Assembly (NCBI RefSeq): GCF_024391045.1
Contig: NZ_JANFCZ010000002.1
Coordinates: 186,001 to 250,000 of the forward strand
Length of the DNA stretch: 64,000 nt
Reading direction: 5' to 3'
Source of the DNA: Pseudarthrobacter sulfonivorans
GTDB lineage: Bacteria > Actinomycetota > Actinomycetes > Actinomycetales > Micrococcaceae
The stretch's first letter is position 1. Each line of letters starts with the position of its first letter. A program made the position numbers and the translations under genes. Of this stretch, positions 40,641-49,081 are shown piece by piece. Below the pieces are notes generated by a model. That model was not told the DNA's origin and did no database searches. It saw only the letters and a program-made list of their open reading frames with translations.

Positions 40641-40841
40641 TGCTTCCCTTTCGTACTTCTTCCAACTCGTTCAACTCTCCCCAACCCGGCTTCGTTCCCG
40701 CCGTGCGTCCGCTATGAGGGAACTGTGAATCCGGCCGCGCCTGTTCCTCAGTAGCGCCGGAGCCGATCCGTATTAGGCTGGAATGCAGAGATCACCGCCC
40801 TCCGAGCCAATGCGAGGGCACCCATCACCCCAAGGAGAGTC

Positions 40842-41333
40842 ATGGCAGGCGAGTCAACGTTCGACGTCGTAAGCAAAGTGGACAAGCAGGAAGTGGCCAA
40901 CGCGCTGAACCAGGCACAGAAGGAACTGACGCAGCGCTACGACTTCAAGGGCGTGGGGGCCGAGGTCGATTTCAGCGGCGAGAAGATCCTAATGAAGGCG
41001 AACTCGGAGGAGCGCGTGCTGGCCGTCCTGGACGTCCTCCAGTCCAAGCTGATCCGCCGCGGCATTTCGCTGAAGTCCCTGGACACCGGCGAGCCCTATG
41101 CATCCGGCAAGGAATTCCGGCTGGAGGCCACCATCAAGGAGGGCATCGCCCAGGACCTGGCGAAGAAGATCAACAAGATCATCCGCGACGAAGCCCCCAA
41201 GTCGGTCAAGTCCCAGATCCAGGGTGACGAACTTCGCGTCACGTCCAAGTCCCGCGATGACCTGCAGGCCACCATGGCCCTGCTGAAGGACTTCGACGAG
41301 GCAGACCTGCAGTTCGTCAACTTCCGCAGCTAG
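40842..41333 (+). CDS. yajQ: YajQ family cyclic di-GMP-binding protein
   Basis: A 163-residue protein of two similar ferredoxin-like folds. Seen: ESTFDVVSKVDKQEVANALNQAQKELTQRYDFKG (5-36), the family start, and VKSQIQGDELRVTSKSRDDLQATMALLKDFDEADLQFVNFRS at the end. YajQ binds c-di-GMP in Xanthomonas; in actinobacteria its role is less clear. It stands alone, divergent from the small gene at 40640. Confidence 0.92.
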   Translation: MAGESTFDVVSKVDKQEVANALNQAQKELTQRYDFKGVGAEVDFSGEKILMKANSEERVLAVLDVLQSKLIRRGISLKSLDTGEPYASGKEFRLEATIKEGIAQDLAKKINKIIRDEAPKSVKSQIQGDELRVTSKSRDDLQATMALLKDFDEADLQFVNFRS

Positions 41334-41367
41334 TACGACGGCGGTGCCTGGGTTAAATCGGTACGCG

Positions 41368-42243
41368 TCAGTTAAGCGGCCGGCCGGCCATCCGCTCCAG
41401 CCGTGCGATCCGATCACGCATGGGCGGGTGGGTGGCGAACAGCTTGGTCATCGCACCCCCGCGGAACGGGTTGGCGATCATCAGGTGCGACGTGTTGACC
41501 AGCTTCTGGTCTTGCGGGAGCGGGGCAATCCGGACACCCTGCTCGATCTTGTTCAGGGCTGAGGCGAGGGCCAGCGGATCGCCGGTGAGCTGCGAACCGT
41601 CCTCGTCGGCGTCGTACTCCCTGGTCCGGGAGATGGCCATCTGGATCAGCGACGCCGCGAAGGGCGCCAGCAGGGCCATGGCGATCATGGCCAACGGGTT
41701 GGCGTTCCGCCGGTCACCGCCGCCGAAGAACAGCAGCATCTGCCCCACCGAGGTGATGACGCCCGCGACGGCGGCCGCCACCGAGGAGGTCAGGATGTCC
41801 CGGTTATAGACGTGCATCAGCTCGTGCCCCAGGACCCCGCGCAGCTCCCGCGCATCCAGCAGCTGGAGGATTCCTTCGGTGCAGCACACAGCCGCGTTCC
41901 CGGGATTCCGGCCGGTGGCGAAGGCGTTGGGATTCATGGTGGGTGAAAGGTAGATGCGGGGCATCGGCTGGTTGGCCCGGACGGAGAGCTCCCGGACGAT
42001 CTGGTACAGCTGCGGCGCCTGGGCCTCGGTCACGGGGTAGGCCTGCATGGACCGGATGGCGATCTTGTCGCTGTTCCAGTAGCCGTAGGCGGTGGTGGCC
42101 ACACCCACCAGGGCCATGATCCAGATGGGCGCCGCACTGCGGGTGTTGAGCCCGATCAGGCCGCCCAATCCCAGGAGTACGGCCCACAGCACCCCGAAGA
42201 GCGCTGCAGTCTTCAGTCCGTTGTAATGCTTGTGCACGTCCAT
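41368..42243 (-). CDS. htpX: Membrane zinc metalloprotease HtpX
   Basis: A 291-residue inner-membrane M48 protease that degrades misfolded membrane proteins. Seen: two N-terminal TM segments (about 12-55), the zinc motif HELMH (140-144), and ISRTREYDADEDGSQLTG, which carries the third zinc ligand Glu. Two more hydrophobic segments follow the active site. It ends ATHPPMRDRIARLERM, a usual HtpX end. It is convergent with yajQ (34 bp between stops) and 64 bp downstream of the MFS gene on the same strand. Confidence 0.92.
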   Translation of the reverse strand: MDVHKHYNGLKTAALFGVLWAVLLGLGGLIGLNTRSAAPIWIMALVGVATTAYGYWNSDKIAIRSMQAYPVTEAQAPQLYQIVRELSVRANQPMPRIYLSPTMNPNAFATGRNPGNAAVCCTEGILQLLDARELRGVLGHELMHVYNRDILTSSVAAAVAGVITSVGQMLLFFGGGDRRNANPLAMIAMALLAPFAASLIQMAISRTREYDADEDGSQLTGDPLALASALNKIEQGVRIAPLPQDQKLVNTSHLMIANPFRGGAMTKLFATHPPMRDRIARLERMAGRPLN

Positions 42244-42307
42244 ACCTCCATGTCACCACCGCCGCACCAACAGGGCCGGCACACGGACCGCCCCGACGAG
42301 GCAGGCC

Positions 42308-43579
42308 CTATGGCACCGGACTATGGGCATCGTACTTCCGGAAACCCGGCTGCAGCTGAGAGGCCAGCCAGGCCATGCCCACGCACAAGGCCCCGCCCAG
42401 CAGCAGGACCCAGCCCTCACTCAAAATTTTAGTCCCGCCGCCGGCCAGCAGGTCGCCCACGCGGGGGCCGCCGGCCACCACCACAATGAAGACCCCCTGG
42501 AGCCGTCCCCGCAGGTGGTCCGGCGCGGCCGCCTGCAGGATCGTGCTGCGGAAGACGGCGCTGATCGAGTCTGCGATCCCGGCCAGGGCGCAGCACAAGG
42601 CCGCGGGGAGGAGCCAGAGGGTGGCGCCGCCGTCGGACGTCCGGCCGGCCAGGACCACCACCACACCGAAGCCGGCGATCGAAGCACCCCAGCCCATCAC
42701 GGACCACACCACCGCACTCCCCTGCCACCGGACGCGGCCCAGCGGTCCCGAAAACAGGCCGGCCAGGAACGCACCGACGGCGGTAGATGCGAGCAGGATG
42801 CCCACCGTGGACTCGCCGCCGCCGATCATCAGCGCGCCAATGGCCGGCATCAATGCCCGCGGCTGGGCCAGGATCATGGCGATGAGGTCGATGATGAACG
42901 TCATCCGCAGGTTGGGACGGGTGCCCAGGAAACGGAACCCTTCAACCACGGACCGGATCCCGGCCCGCCCGGCAGACCTGGAGGGCGGGATGGACGGCAG
43001 GCGGAAGACGGCCCACAGGACAAACACAAAGCAGATGAGGTCGATGGTGTATGTCCAGCCGAAACCCACCCATGCCACCAGCACGCCGGCCAGCAGGGGC
43101 CCGATGGTCATGGCCAGCCCGAACGTGATCATGTTCAGCGCGTTGGCTGCCGGCAGCAGCTCCTTGCGGATGAGCGTGGGGATGATGGCACTGCGGGCGG
43201 GCTGGTTGATGGCCTGGGCGCCGCTCTGCAGCGCCACCAGGAGGTAGAGGATCCACACGTTGCCAAGCTGCAGCCATGATTGAAGTGCGATCAGGCCGGT
43301 GGTCAGCCACAGGACCGTGCTGGCCAGCAGGACCACGGTGCGGCGGTTGTGGGAATCGGCAATGGAGCCGCCCAGCAGCCCGCCGAACACCAGCGGCACC
43401 AGCGCGAAGACGCTGAGCAGGCCCACATAGAAGCTGTCGTGGGTGAGGCGGTAGACCTCCAGGCTGACCGCCACCAGCGTCAGCTGGCTGCCGACAGCTG
43501 CCACCGCGGAACCGAGCCACAGCCGGCGGAAAGCGGGACTCTCGCGCAGCGGAGTGATGTCTGCCAGTAATTTCCCCAC
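42308..43579 (-). CDS. MFS transporter (efflux type)
   Basis: A 423-residue transporter with about twelve hydrophobic segments. Seen: LRESPAFRRLWLGSAVAAVGSQLTLVAVSLEVYRLTHDSFYVGLLSVFALVPLVFGGLLGGSIADSHNRRTVVLLAS (14-90), the enterobactin-exporter/EntS-like (MFS_3) start with the loop-2 motif GGSIADSHNRR; PDHLRGRLQGVFIVVVAGGPRVGDLLAG in the C half. Substrate unknown; relatives export siderophores, macrolides or other drugs. It is divergent from the hypothetical gene at 43656. Confidence 0.88.
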   Translation of the reverse strand: MGKLLADITPLRESPAFRRLWLGSAVAAVGSQLTLVAVSLEVYRLTHDSFYVGLLSVFALVPLVFGGLLGGSIADSHNRRTVVLLASTVLWLTTGLIALQSWLQLGNVWILYLLVALQSGAQAINQPARSAIIPTLIRKELLPAANALNMITFGLAMTIGPLLAGVLVAWVGFGWTYTIDLICFVFVLWAVFRLPSIPPSRSAGRAGIRSVVEGFRFLGTRPNLRMTFIIDLIAMILAQPRALMPAIGALMIGGGESTVGILLASTAVGAFLAGLFSGPLGRVRWQGSAVVWSVMGWGASIAGFGVVVVLAGRTSDGGATLWLLPAALCCALAGIADSISAVFRSTILQAAAPDHLRGRLQGVFIVVVAGGPRVGDLLAGGGTKILSEGWVLLLGGALCVGMAWLASQLQPGFRKYDAHSPVP

Positions 43580-43655
43580 CCCGCAACCCTAACGGGGCCG
43601 GCCGCGTCCGGACGTGTCGCACGCTTGGTATCCTCAGGCGGGGAAGGAGTTTGCC

Positions 43656-44498
43656 ATGAATCTGTCCAGGCGGCTTCTCTACGCGTCGGAGGTCTGGGAG
43701 GTGGCCCGGCCGCGGACCGCACTGACTGCCGGGCACCTGCTCATCCGCCTCACCAACCCCGCCACCGCCTTCGATGTCCGCTCCGCCGCGGACTGGCTGG
43801 TGTGCCACAACGCCGCCCGGCAGGCGCTTGCGGACACACTCGGGGCCACGCGCTGCACAGTGATGTTCGCGCACCAGTGGCACCCCATCGGTGCGGCCAT
43901 TGGCGAGCCTGAGGCGGAATCCTCCACGCCCACCTTCCACCTGTTTGGACGCTGGACCGGCGAGACGGTCACCCCGGGAGATCAGCTGCTGCGTCCCACC
44001 CAGCGCCGGGTGCCCGTGGCACCGGAGGATCTCCTGAAGTACGACGACGGCCTGCGCGCCGCCCTGCGCCGCTCGGCTGTGGAGCACTCTTCTCAGGAGC
44101 GCGCCGCTGCCGCCAGGTGGCACTTCGCGGCAGTGTTGGACGCCGGCATTGCCACGAACTGCCATCTCGGCGAGGCTCCCGCGCTTGCATCCGTCCCGTT
44201 GGAAGCCGCCCCGCTGCCTGAGCTGGTGGAGGATTCCCCAACGGCGACGGCGGGCACCCGTCACAGCGTCATTTCCCCCGCCATGGCCGGGCCCCTCACC
44301 CCGCGGCTCCTGCTAGCCCTGGCCGCCGCCGTGGAGGAACTGATCGGGCGCCCGGGGGTCACGGGGCTGAGCTGCGTGGTCCCGGATCCCGGCACCGGCC
44401 CCTTGGAAGTCCACGCCTTGGGCCGCTCGGCGGGTGAGTCGGAAAACCCGCTCCGGAAATTCCTTTCGTTGCCAAGTGTTAACCAAGCCTTATTATGA
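43656..44498 (+). CDS. Hypothetical protein (HIT-like?) containing an embedded repeat
   Basis: A 280-residue soluble protein, start ATG with GGGAAGGAG upstream. The N-terminal part (about 22-100; AGHLLIRLTN, WLVCHNAARQALADTL, PTFHLFGRW) has the spacing of a degenerate HIT-type domain, but the full HxHxH triad is missing, so this is tentative. Residues 153-172 (ARWHFAAVLDAGIATNCHLG) are encoded by a degraded copy of palindrome family 2 (44113-44169) read in frame. The stop codon lies inside the Fur-type operator of the next gene. Family unassigned. Confidence 0.6.
   Translation: MNLSRRLLYASEVWEVARPRTALTAGHLLIRLTNPATAFDVRSAADWLVCHNAARQALADTLGATRCTVMFAHQWHPIGAAIGEPEAESSTPTFHLFGRWTGETVTPGDQLLRPTQRRVPVAPEDLLKYDDGLRAALRRSAVEHSSQERAAAARWHFAAVLDAGIATNCHLGEAPALASVPLEAAPLPELVEDSPTATAGTRHSVISPAMAGPLTPRLLLALAAAVEELIGRPGVTGLSCVVPDPGTGPLEVHALGRSAGESENPLRKFLSLPSVNQALL
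44113..44169. repeat. Palindrome family 2, degenerate copy inside a gene
   Basis: Left arm 44113-44134 differs from the intergenic copy (27358) at two positions; right arm 44148-44169 at three. The inner loop is 13 nt. The copy is in frame in the gene at 43656 and encodes about 20 residues. Confidence 0.8.
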
Positions 44499-44513
44499 CG
44501 TGCTCATAATAAG
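44489..44513. promoter_or_regulatory. Fur/PerR-type operator upstream of furA-katA
   Basis: CTTATTATGA-CGTGC-TCATAATAAG is a perfect 10-bp inverted repeat with a 5-nt spacer, 15 bp upstream of the Fur-family start. Its TTATTATGA half matches Fur/PerR-box composition (A/T-rich dyad). The preceding gene's stop codon (44496-44498) is within it. Confidence 0.8.
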
Positions 44514-44528
44514 TGCAATACTGGAGTC

Positions 44529-45011
44529 ATGACGGAACAGTTTGGTGGCCATGATGCATGGGCTGCTGCCCTGCGGTCCCACGGCCGCCGCGTGACCAGG
44601 CAGCGGCTGGCCGTGCTTGCCGCCGTCGAACACCACCCGCATTCGCCGGCGGAGAGCATCCTCGCTGCAGCGCGCGCCGAGCTTCCCGAGCTGACCGCAC
44701 AGTCGGTTTATGTAGTTCTGGGCGACCTCACCGACCTGCACATGCTGCGCCGCTTCGAGCCGCCGCACTCCCCCGCCCTGTATGAGACCCGCGTGGGCGA
44801 CAACCACCACCACGCCATCTGCATCAGCTGCGGCCGCGTGGAGGACGTGGAATGCGCCGTCGGGCATGCGCCCTGCCTCACCCCGCATTGGGACGAGAAC
44901 GCCAAGCCCATGACCATCCAGATCGCCGATGTGATGTACCAGGGCATCTGCCAGGACTGCCAGCAGTCCCAACAACTTCCTTCCGAACGTACCGAAGTAA
45001 CCGAGAAATAG
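44529..45011 (+). CDS. Fur family regulator (FurA/PerR/CatR-like)
   Basis: A 160-residue metalloregulator. Seen: [50 protein letters not shown] (winged helix, 18-67), regulatory His-rich site [18 protein letters not shown] (92-109), and structural zinc ligands Cys98, Cys101, Cys141 and Cys144 (CISC, CQDC). It ends 7 bp before the catalase gene, the arrangement seen for FurA-katG or CatR-catA, so it is best read as the peroxide-sensing repressor of katA and itself. Confidence 0.9.
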   Translation: MTEQFGGHDAWAAALRSHGRRVTRQRLAVLAAVEHHPHSPAESILAAARAELPELTAQSVYVVLGDLTDLHMLRRFEPPHSPALYETRVGDNHHHAICISCGRVEDVECAVGHAPCLTPHWDENAKPMTIQIADVMYQGICQDCQQSQQLPSERTEVTEK

Positions 45012-45018
45012 GAGAACA

Positions 45019-46503
45019 ATGACTGCCATTTCAACTACCCAGTCAGGTGCCCCCGTCACGTCCGACGCGCACTCCCAGTCAGTTGGTGCCGACGGTGCCA
45101 TCATCCTGACTGACCACTACCTGATCGAAAAGCTCGCTCAGTTCAACCGTGAGCGCGTGCCGGAGCGCGTTGTGCACGCCAAGGGCGGCGGCGCTTTCGG
45201 TACCTTCAAGACCACCTCGGACGTCTCCAAGTACACCAAGGCAGCGTTCCTGCAGCCGGGTGTTGAGACGGACATGCTGATCCGTTTCTCGTCCGTCGCC
45301 GGCGAAAGCGGCTCTCCCGACACTTGGCGCGATCCCCGCGGCTTCGCCGTCAAGTTCTACACCTCCGAGGGCAACTACGACCTCGTGGGCAACAACACCC
45401 CCGTCTTCTTCATCCGCGACGGCATCAAGTTCCCGGACTTCATCCACTCGCAGAAGCGCCTCCCGGGCACCCACCTGCGCGACGCCGACATGCAGTGGGA
45501 CTTCTGGACCCTGTCCCCCGAGTCCGCACACCAGGTCACCTGGCTCATGGGCGACCGCGGCCTGCCGGCTTCCTGGCGTGAAATGCAGGGCTACGGCTCG
45601 CACACCTACCAGTGGATCAACGCCGAGGGCGAGCGTTTCTGGGTCAAGTACCACTTCAAGTCCAACCAGGGCGTCAAGGCCATGACCGGCGACCAGGCCG
45701 AGGAACTTGCCGGCTCGGACGCTGACTTCTACATCCGCGACCTGCAGGAGAACATCTCCGCCGGCAACTTCCCGTCCTGGGAACTGCACGTCCAGGTCAT
45801 GCCGTACGAGGACGCCAAGACCTACCGCTTCAACCCGTTCGACCTCACCAAGGTGTGGCCTCACGCTGACTACCCGCTGATCCACGTGGGCACCATGGAG
45901 CTGAACAAGAACCCGGAGAACTACTTCGCGCAGATCGAGCAGGCCACCTTCGCGCCGTCGAACTTCGTCCCGGGCATCGCTGCTTCGCCGGACAAGATGC
46001 TGCAGGCCCGCATCTTCTCCTACGCCGACGCACACCGCTACCGCGTGGGCACCAACCACGCCCAGATCCCGGTGAACCAGCCCAAGAGCCAGGTCAACAA
46101 CTACAGCCAGGACGGCCAGGGACGCTTCAGCTTCAACGCCCCCTCCGTTCCGGTGTACGCACCGAACTCGCTGGGCGGACCCGCCGCTGTTGAGCCGGCA
46201 TCCCCCGCCGGTGGCTGGGAGAACGACGGCGAGCTGACGCTTTCCGCGCACTCCCTCCGTGCCGAGGACGGCGACTTCGTCCAGGCCGGTACCCTGTACC
46301 GCGAAGTGTTCGACGACGGCGCCAAGGCCCGCCTGCTCGAAACCATCACCGGTGCAGTGGGCGGCGTCAAGACCCCCGAGATCAAGGAACGCGCCATCCA
46401 GTACTGGACCAACGTTGACGCCGAACTCGGCGCCAAGCTGCGCGCCAACCTGGGCGCCGGTGCGGTTGACTCCGATGCTGAGGCTGCCAACAAGATCGGC
46501 TAA
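45019..46503 (+). CDS. katA: Heme catalase
   Basis: A 494-residue monofunctional small-subunit (clade 3) catalase that removes hydrogen peroxide. Seen: [14 protein letters not shown] with catalytic His53, [11 protein letters not shown] with distal Asn126, and [23 protein letters not shown] with the proximal heme-binding Tyr. All key residues are present. It is 7 bp after the Fur-family regulator gene with a GGAG upstream, so it is probably co-transcribed and derepressed by peroxide. A perfect 18-bp terminator follows (46523-46561). Confidence 0.95.
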   Translation: MTAISTTQSGAPVTSDAHSQSVGADGAIILTDHYLIEKLAQFNRERVPERVVHAKGGGAFGTFKTTSDVSKYTKAAFLQPGVETDMLIRFSSVAGESGSPDTWRDPRGFAVKFYTSEGNYDLVGNNTPVFFIRDGIKFPDFIHSQKRLPGTHLRDADMQWDFWTLSPESAHQVTWLMGDRGLPASWREMQGYGSHTYQWINAEGERFWVKYHFKSNQGVKAMTGDQAEELAGSDADFYIRDLQENISAGNFPSWELHVQVMPYEDAKTYRFNPFDLTKVWPHADYPLIHVGTMELNKNPENYFAQIEQATFAPSNFVPGIAASPDKMLQARIFSYADAHRYRVGTNHAQIPVNQPKSQVNNYSQDGQGRFSFNAPSVPVYAPNSLGGPAAVEPASPAGGWENDGELTLSAHSLRAEDGDFVQAGTLYREVFDDGAKARLLETITGAVGGVKTPEIKERAIQYWTNVDAELGAKLRANLGAGAVDSDAEAANKIG

Positions 46504-46522
46504 TACGGCCTTCTGCAGAACC

Positions 46523-46561
46523 AAAACACCCCGCCACGGATTGTCCGTGGCGGGGTGTTTT
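46523..46561 (+). terminator. Rho-independent terminator after katA
   Basis: Eighteen perfect pairs (46523-46540 with 46544-46561), TTG loop, ending GTGTTTTG; the stem is AAAACACCCCGCCACGGA. Strong, and symmetric enough to work on both strands. Confidence 0.93.
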
Positions 46562-46569
46562 GTCTAAAG

Positions 46570-46632
46570 CAACCCGGGGTCACTTCCGGTTGCTCCGCCC
46601 GGGTTTATTGGGCGTAAGGTGACCCCGCGTTG
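46570..46632. repeat. Palindromic element PE1, copy 5 (most diverged)
   Basis: Left arm CAACCCGGGGTCACTT (46570-46585) and right arm 46617-46632, each with one change from the other copies; loop 31 nt. It lies between the katA terminator and the convergent ABC ATPase stop. Confidence 0.8.
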
Positions 46633-46639
46633 GTTGGAG

Positions 46640-47479
46640 CTAGGAGCGGGTGAGCGTTTCCGGCCCAGTCCCTGCCGCCGCGGGGCGGTGGCCCTTCTTG
46701 GCGAGCTGGATCTGCTCGTAGACGTGGTGGCGGAGTTCGGTGAAGCGGGGCAGGGAGCGGGTCTCCAACTGGTCGCGCTCAACCGGGAGGTCAATGACGA
46801 TGTCCTCCTGCACCACGGTGGGCGAGGACGACAGGATGATGACACGTTCGCCGAGGTATACGGATTCGTCGATGTCGTGGGTCACGAACAGTACGGTGAT
46901 CCCGAGCTTCTTCCATACCGTGCGGATGAGGTCCTCCAGGTCCGCACGGGTCTGTGCGTCCACAGCAGCGAACGGCTCGTCCATCAGCAGCACCTCGGGC
47001 TGGTAGGCGATGGCCCGGGCAATGGCCACGCGCTGCTGCATGCCGCCGGAGAGCTGCCACGGGTAGGAGCGCGGAACGTGGGCCAGGCCCACGGCTTCGA
47101 GGGCCTCATCCACCAGCTTGTCCCGTTCGCCCTTGGGCACGCCCTGGTTCTTCAGCGGGAGTTCCACGTTTTCGCGGACGCGCATCCACGGGAAGAGGGA
47201 CCGGCCGTATTCCTGGAAAACCACGGCCATCTTCTTCGGCGGGCCCGAGACGCGTTTGCCGTCCAGCAGCACCTCGCCCGCGGTAGGGGCCATCAGGCCG
47301 GAGATGCATTTCAGGAGCGTCGTCTTGCCGGAGCCGGAGGGACCGACGAGGCAGGCCAGTTCGCCGGCGCGCAGGTCGAAGGTGAGGTTGCGGACCGCCT
47401 CGATGTCGCCGCCGTCGGTCTGGTAGACCTTCTTGAGGCCGCGGACGGAGAGCATCGCCGTGGTTGGGTCAGGCTGCAT
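46640..47479 (-). CDS. ABC transporter ATPase (SsuB/TauB/NrtD-type)
   Basis: A 279-residue nucleotide-binding subunit. Seen: Walker A LVGPSGSGKTTLL (44-56), signature LSGGMQQRVAIARA, Walker B LLMDEPFAAVD, and the H-switch HDIDESVYL. It closes the operon: substrate-binding protein (49078), two permeases (48239, 47469), then this ATPase, each overlapping the next. Family members import sulfonates, taurine, nitrate or thiamine precursors. The substrate cannot be chosen from sequence. Confidence 0.9.
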   Translation of the reverse strand: MQPDPTTAMLSVRGLKKVYQTDGGDIEAVRNLTFDLRAGELACLVGPSGSGKTTLLKCISGLMAPTAGEVLLDGKRVSGPPKKMAVVFQEYGRSLFPWMRVRENVELPLKNQGVPKGERDKLVDEALEAVGLAHVPRSYPWQLSGGMQQRVAIARAIAYQPEVLLMDEPFAAVDAQTRADLEDLIRTVWKKLGITVLFVTHDIDESVYLGERVIILSSSPTVVQEDIVIDLPVERDQLETRSLPRFTELRHHVYEQIQLAKKGHRPAAAGTGPETLTRS

Positions 47480-48242
47480 TTTCTACCTCTTTCTGGCCGT
47501 GGTACCAGCGCAGGATGTTCCGCTCGGCCCACTGGAAGATGAACGACATCGCCACACCCAGCAGACCGAGCACCACGATGCCGGACCACATTTCCGGAAT
47601 GGCGAAAGACCGCTGGAACTGGACGATGGTAAAGCCAAGCCCCGAGGACGAGGCGAACATTTCGGAGATGACCATCAGGATCAGCCCAAGGGACAGGGAC
47701 TGGCGCACTCCGGCCATGATCTGCGGGCTGGCCGAAGGCAGCACGAGGTACCGGACCCGGGCCCAGCCGTTGATGCCGTAGGTATGGGCCGAGTCGGAGA
47801 GAACGCCGTCCACAGCCCGGACCCCTTCGATGGTGTTCAGCAGGACCGGCCAGACACAGCCGGAAATGATCACTGCCACCTTCATGGAGTCGGTGATGCC
47901 CATCAGCAGGATCAGGACGGGGACCAGGACAGGCGGCGGAATGGCACGGAAGAACTCCAAGGTGGGTTCCAACAGTGCGCGCAGCCATTTGACTGAGCCG
48001 ATGAGGACGCCGCCGACGACGCCGATGATGATCGCCGCGACGACGCCCACCAGGAGACGTCCCAGGCTGGGCAGCACGTCGGTGACGAAACGGGGGCCGA
48101 ACCAGACCTCACCGAACTTGGCGAACAGGGCTGCCGGGGTGGGAACAAAGAAGTTCACCGCTCCGAGGGTGGAGGCCCACCAGAGCAGCACCAGCAGGAC
48201 CGGCAGCGCCAGGACAAAGCCGAGGGTCTTCAGGATTTTCAT
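47469..48242 (-). CDS. ABC importer permease 2 (BPD-type)
   Basis: A 257-residue membrane permease. Seen: N-terminal TM (LGFVLALPVLLVLLWWASTLGAVNFFVPTPAALFAKF) and the EAA loop region, here DGVLSDSAHTYGINGWARVRYLVLPSASPQIMAGVRQSLSLGLILMVISE, which contacts the ATPase. Five more hydrophobic segments are evident. Together with the different permease at 48239 it would form a heterodimer, whereas typical SsuC/TauC transporters are homodimers. Its start overlaps the upstream permease stop (ATGA); its stop overlaps the ATPase start by 11 bp. Confidence 0.88.
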   Translation of the reverse strand: MKILKTLGFVLALPVLLVLLWWASTLGAVNFFVPTPAALFAKFGEVWFGPRFVTDVLPSLGRLLVGVVAAIIIGVVGGVLIGSVKWLRALLEPTLEFFRAIPPPVLVPVLILLMGITDSMKVAVIISGCVWPVLLNTIEGVRAVDGVLSDSAHTYGINGWARVRYLVLPSASPQIMAGVRQSLSLGLILMVISEMFASSSGLGFTIVQFQRSFAIPEMWSGIVVLGLLGVAMSFIFQWAERNILRWYHGQKEVENAA

Positions 48243-49081
48243 ACGATCACCTCGGAACGGACGGAGGAGTGCCAGGACAGCGTCTTCTTCTCGATCAGCC
48301 GCATCAGGGAATTAATCAGGACGCCGATCAGACCGGTGGCGAGCACCAGGGCGTACATGCCCGAGATGGCGCCGCCGGACTGGGCGAGGGCGATCTCATG
48401 GCCGAGGCCCGGGGAGCCGATCACCAGTTCGGCCGTGATGGCCAGGACCAGCGCCACCGTGGCTGCGAGACGGACACCCGTCATGAGGTACGGCAGCGCC
48501 GTGGGGAAAACGACATAGCGGATCCGCGCCATCCGGCCCAGTCCGTACGTCCTGGCGGTGTTGTTGGCCACCATGTCAATGTCGGCCACGCCGTAAAGAA
48601 CCTGGATCAGGACCTGCCAGAAGGCGGCATACGTGATCAGCATCAGTGACGATTCAATCTTTATGCCGAAGAGCAGCACCGCCAGGGGAATCAGCGCCAC
48701 CGAGGGGATGGGACGGAGGAACTCCACCGTGGAGTTCGTGGCCTTTCGCAGGAAGTCGCTGGAGCCGATGATAAAGCCCAGCAGCACCGCCAGGACGACG
48801 GCGATTACCAGGCCCAGGAACCAGGCCGTCATGGTTTCGCCGACTGAGATCCAAAAGGCTGTCAGGCCGAAGTCCCGCACCAGGGCGGCAATAACTTCGC
48901 TGGCCGGCGGGAGGAAGCGTTCATTGATGATGCCCAGCCGTGGAATGAGCTCCCATGTGCCCAGGAATCCTATGATCCCTGCCAGGCCCAGCAGCTGTTT
49001 CACCGGTGACTTGCGGACCCGCCGGCGGTCCCGTCCCGTGGTGGAGACGGGACCGCCGGAGGCCAGGGCGTCTGCACTCAC
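48239..49081 (-). CDS. ABC importer permease 1 (BPD-type)
   Basis: A 280-residue membrane permease. Seen: AGIIGFLGTWELIPRLGIINERFLPPASEVIAALVRDFG near the start and the EAA-type loop DMVANNTARTYGLGRMARIRYVVFPTALPYLMTGVRLAATVALVLAITAELVIG. It has about six TM segments. It starts with GTG at 49081, overlapping the lipoprotein stop, and ends in the start of permease 2. The two permeases share the fold but are clearly different proteins, suggesting a heterodimeric channel. Confidence 0.88.
   Translation of the reverse strand: MSADALASGGPVSTTGRDRRRVRKSPVKQLLGLAGIIGFLGTWELIPRLGIINERFLPPASEVIAALVRDFGLTAFWISVGETMTAWFLGLVIAVVLAVLLGFIIGSSDFLRKATNSTVEFLRPIPSVALIPLAVLLFGIKIESSLMLITYAAFWQVLIQVLYGVADIDMVANNTARTYGLGRMARIRYVVFPTALPYLMTGVRLAATVALVLAITAELVIGSPGLGHEIALAQSGGAISGMYALVLATGLIGVLINSLMRLIEKKTLSWHSSVRSEVIV

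Noticed and set aside
45079..46524. 481-codon open frame antisense to katA
   Set aside because: Shadow of a strongly biased GC-rich gene; no domain, start site or ribosome-binding support.
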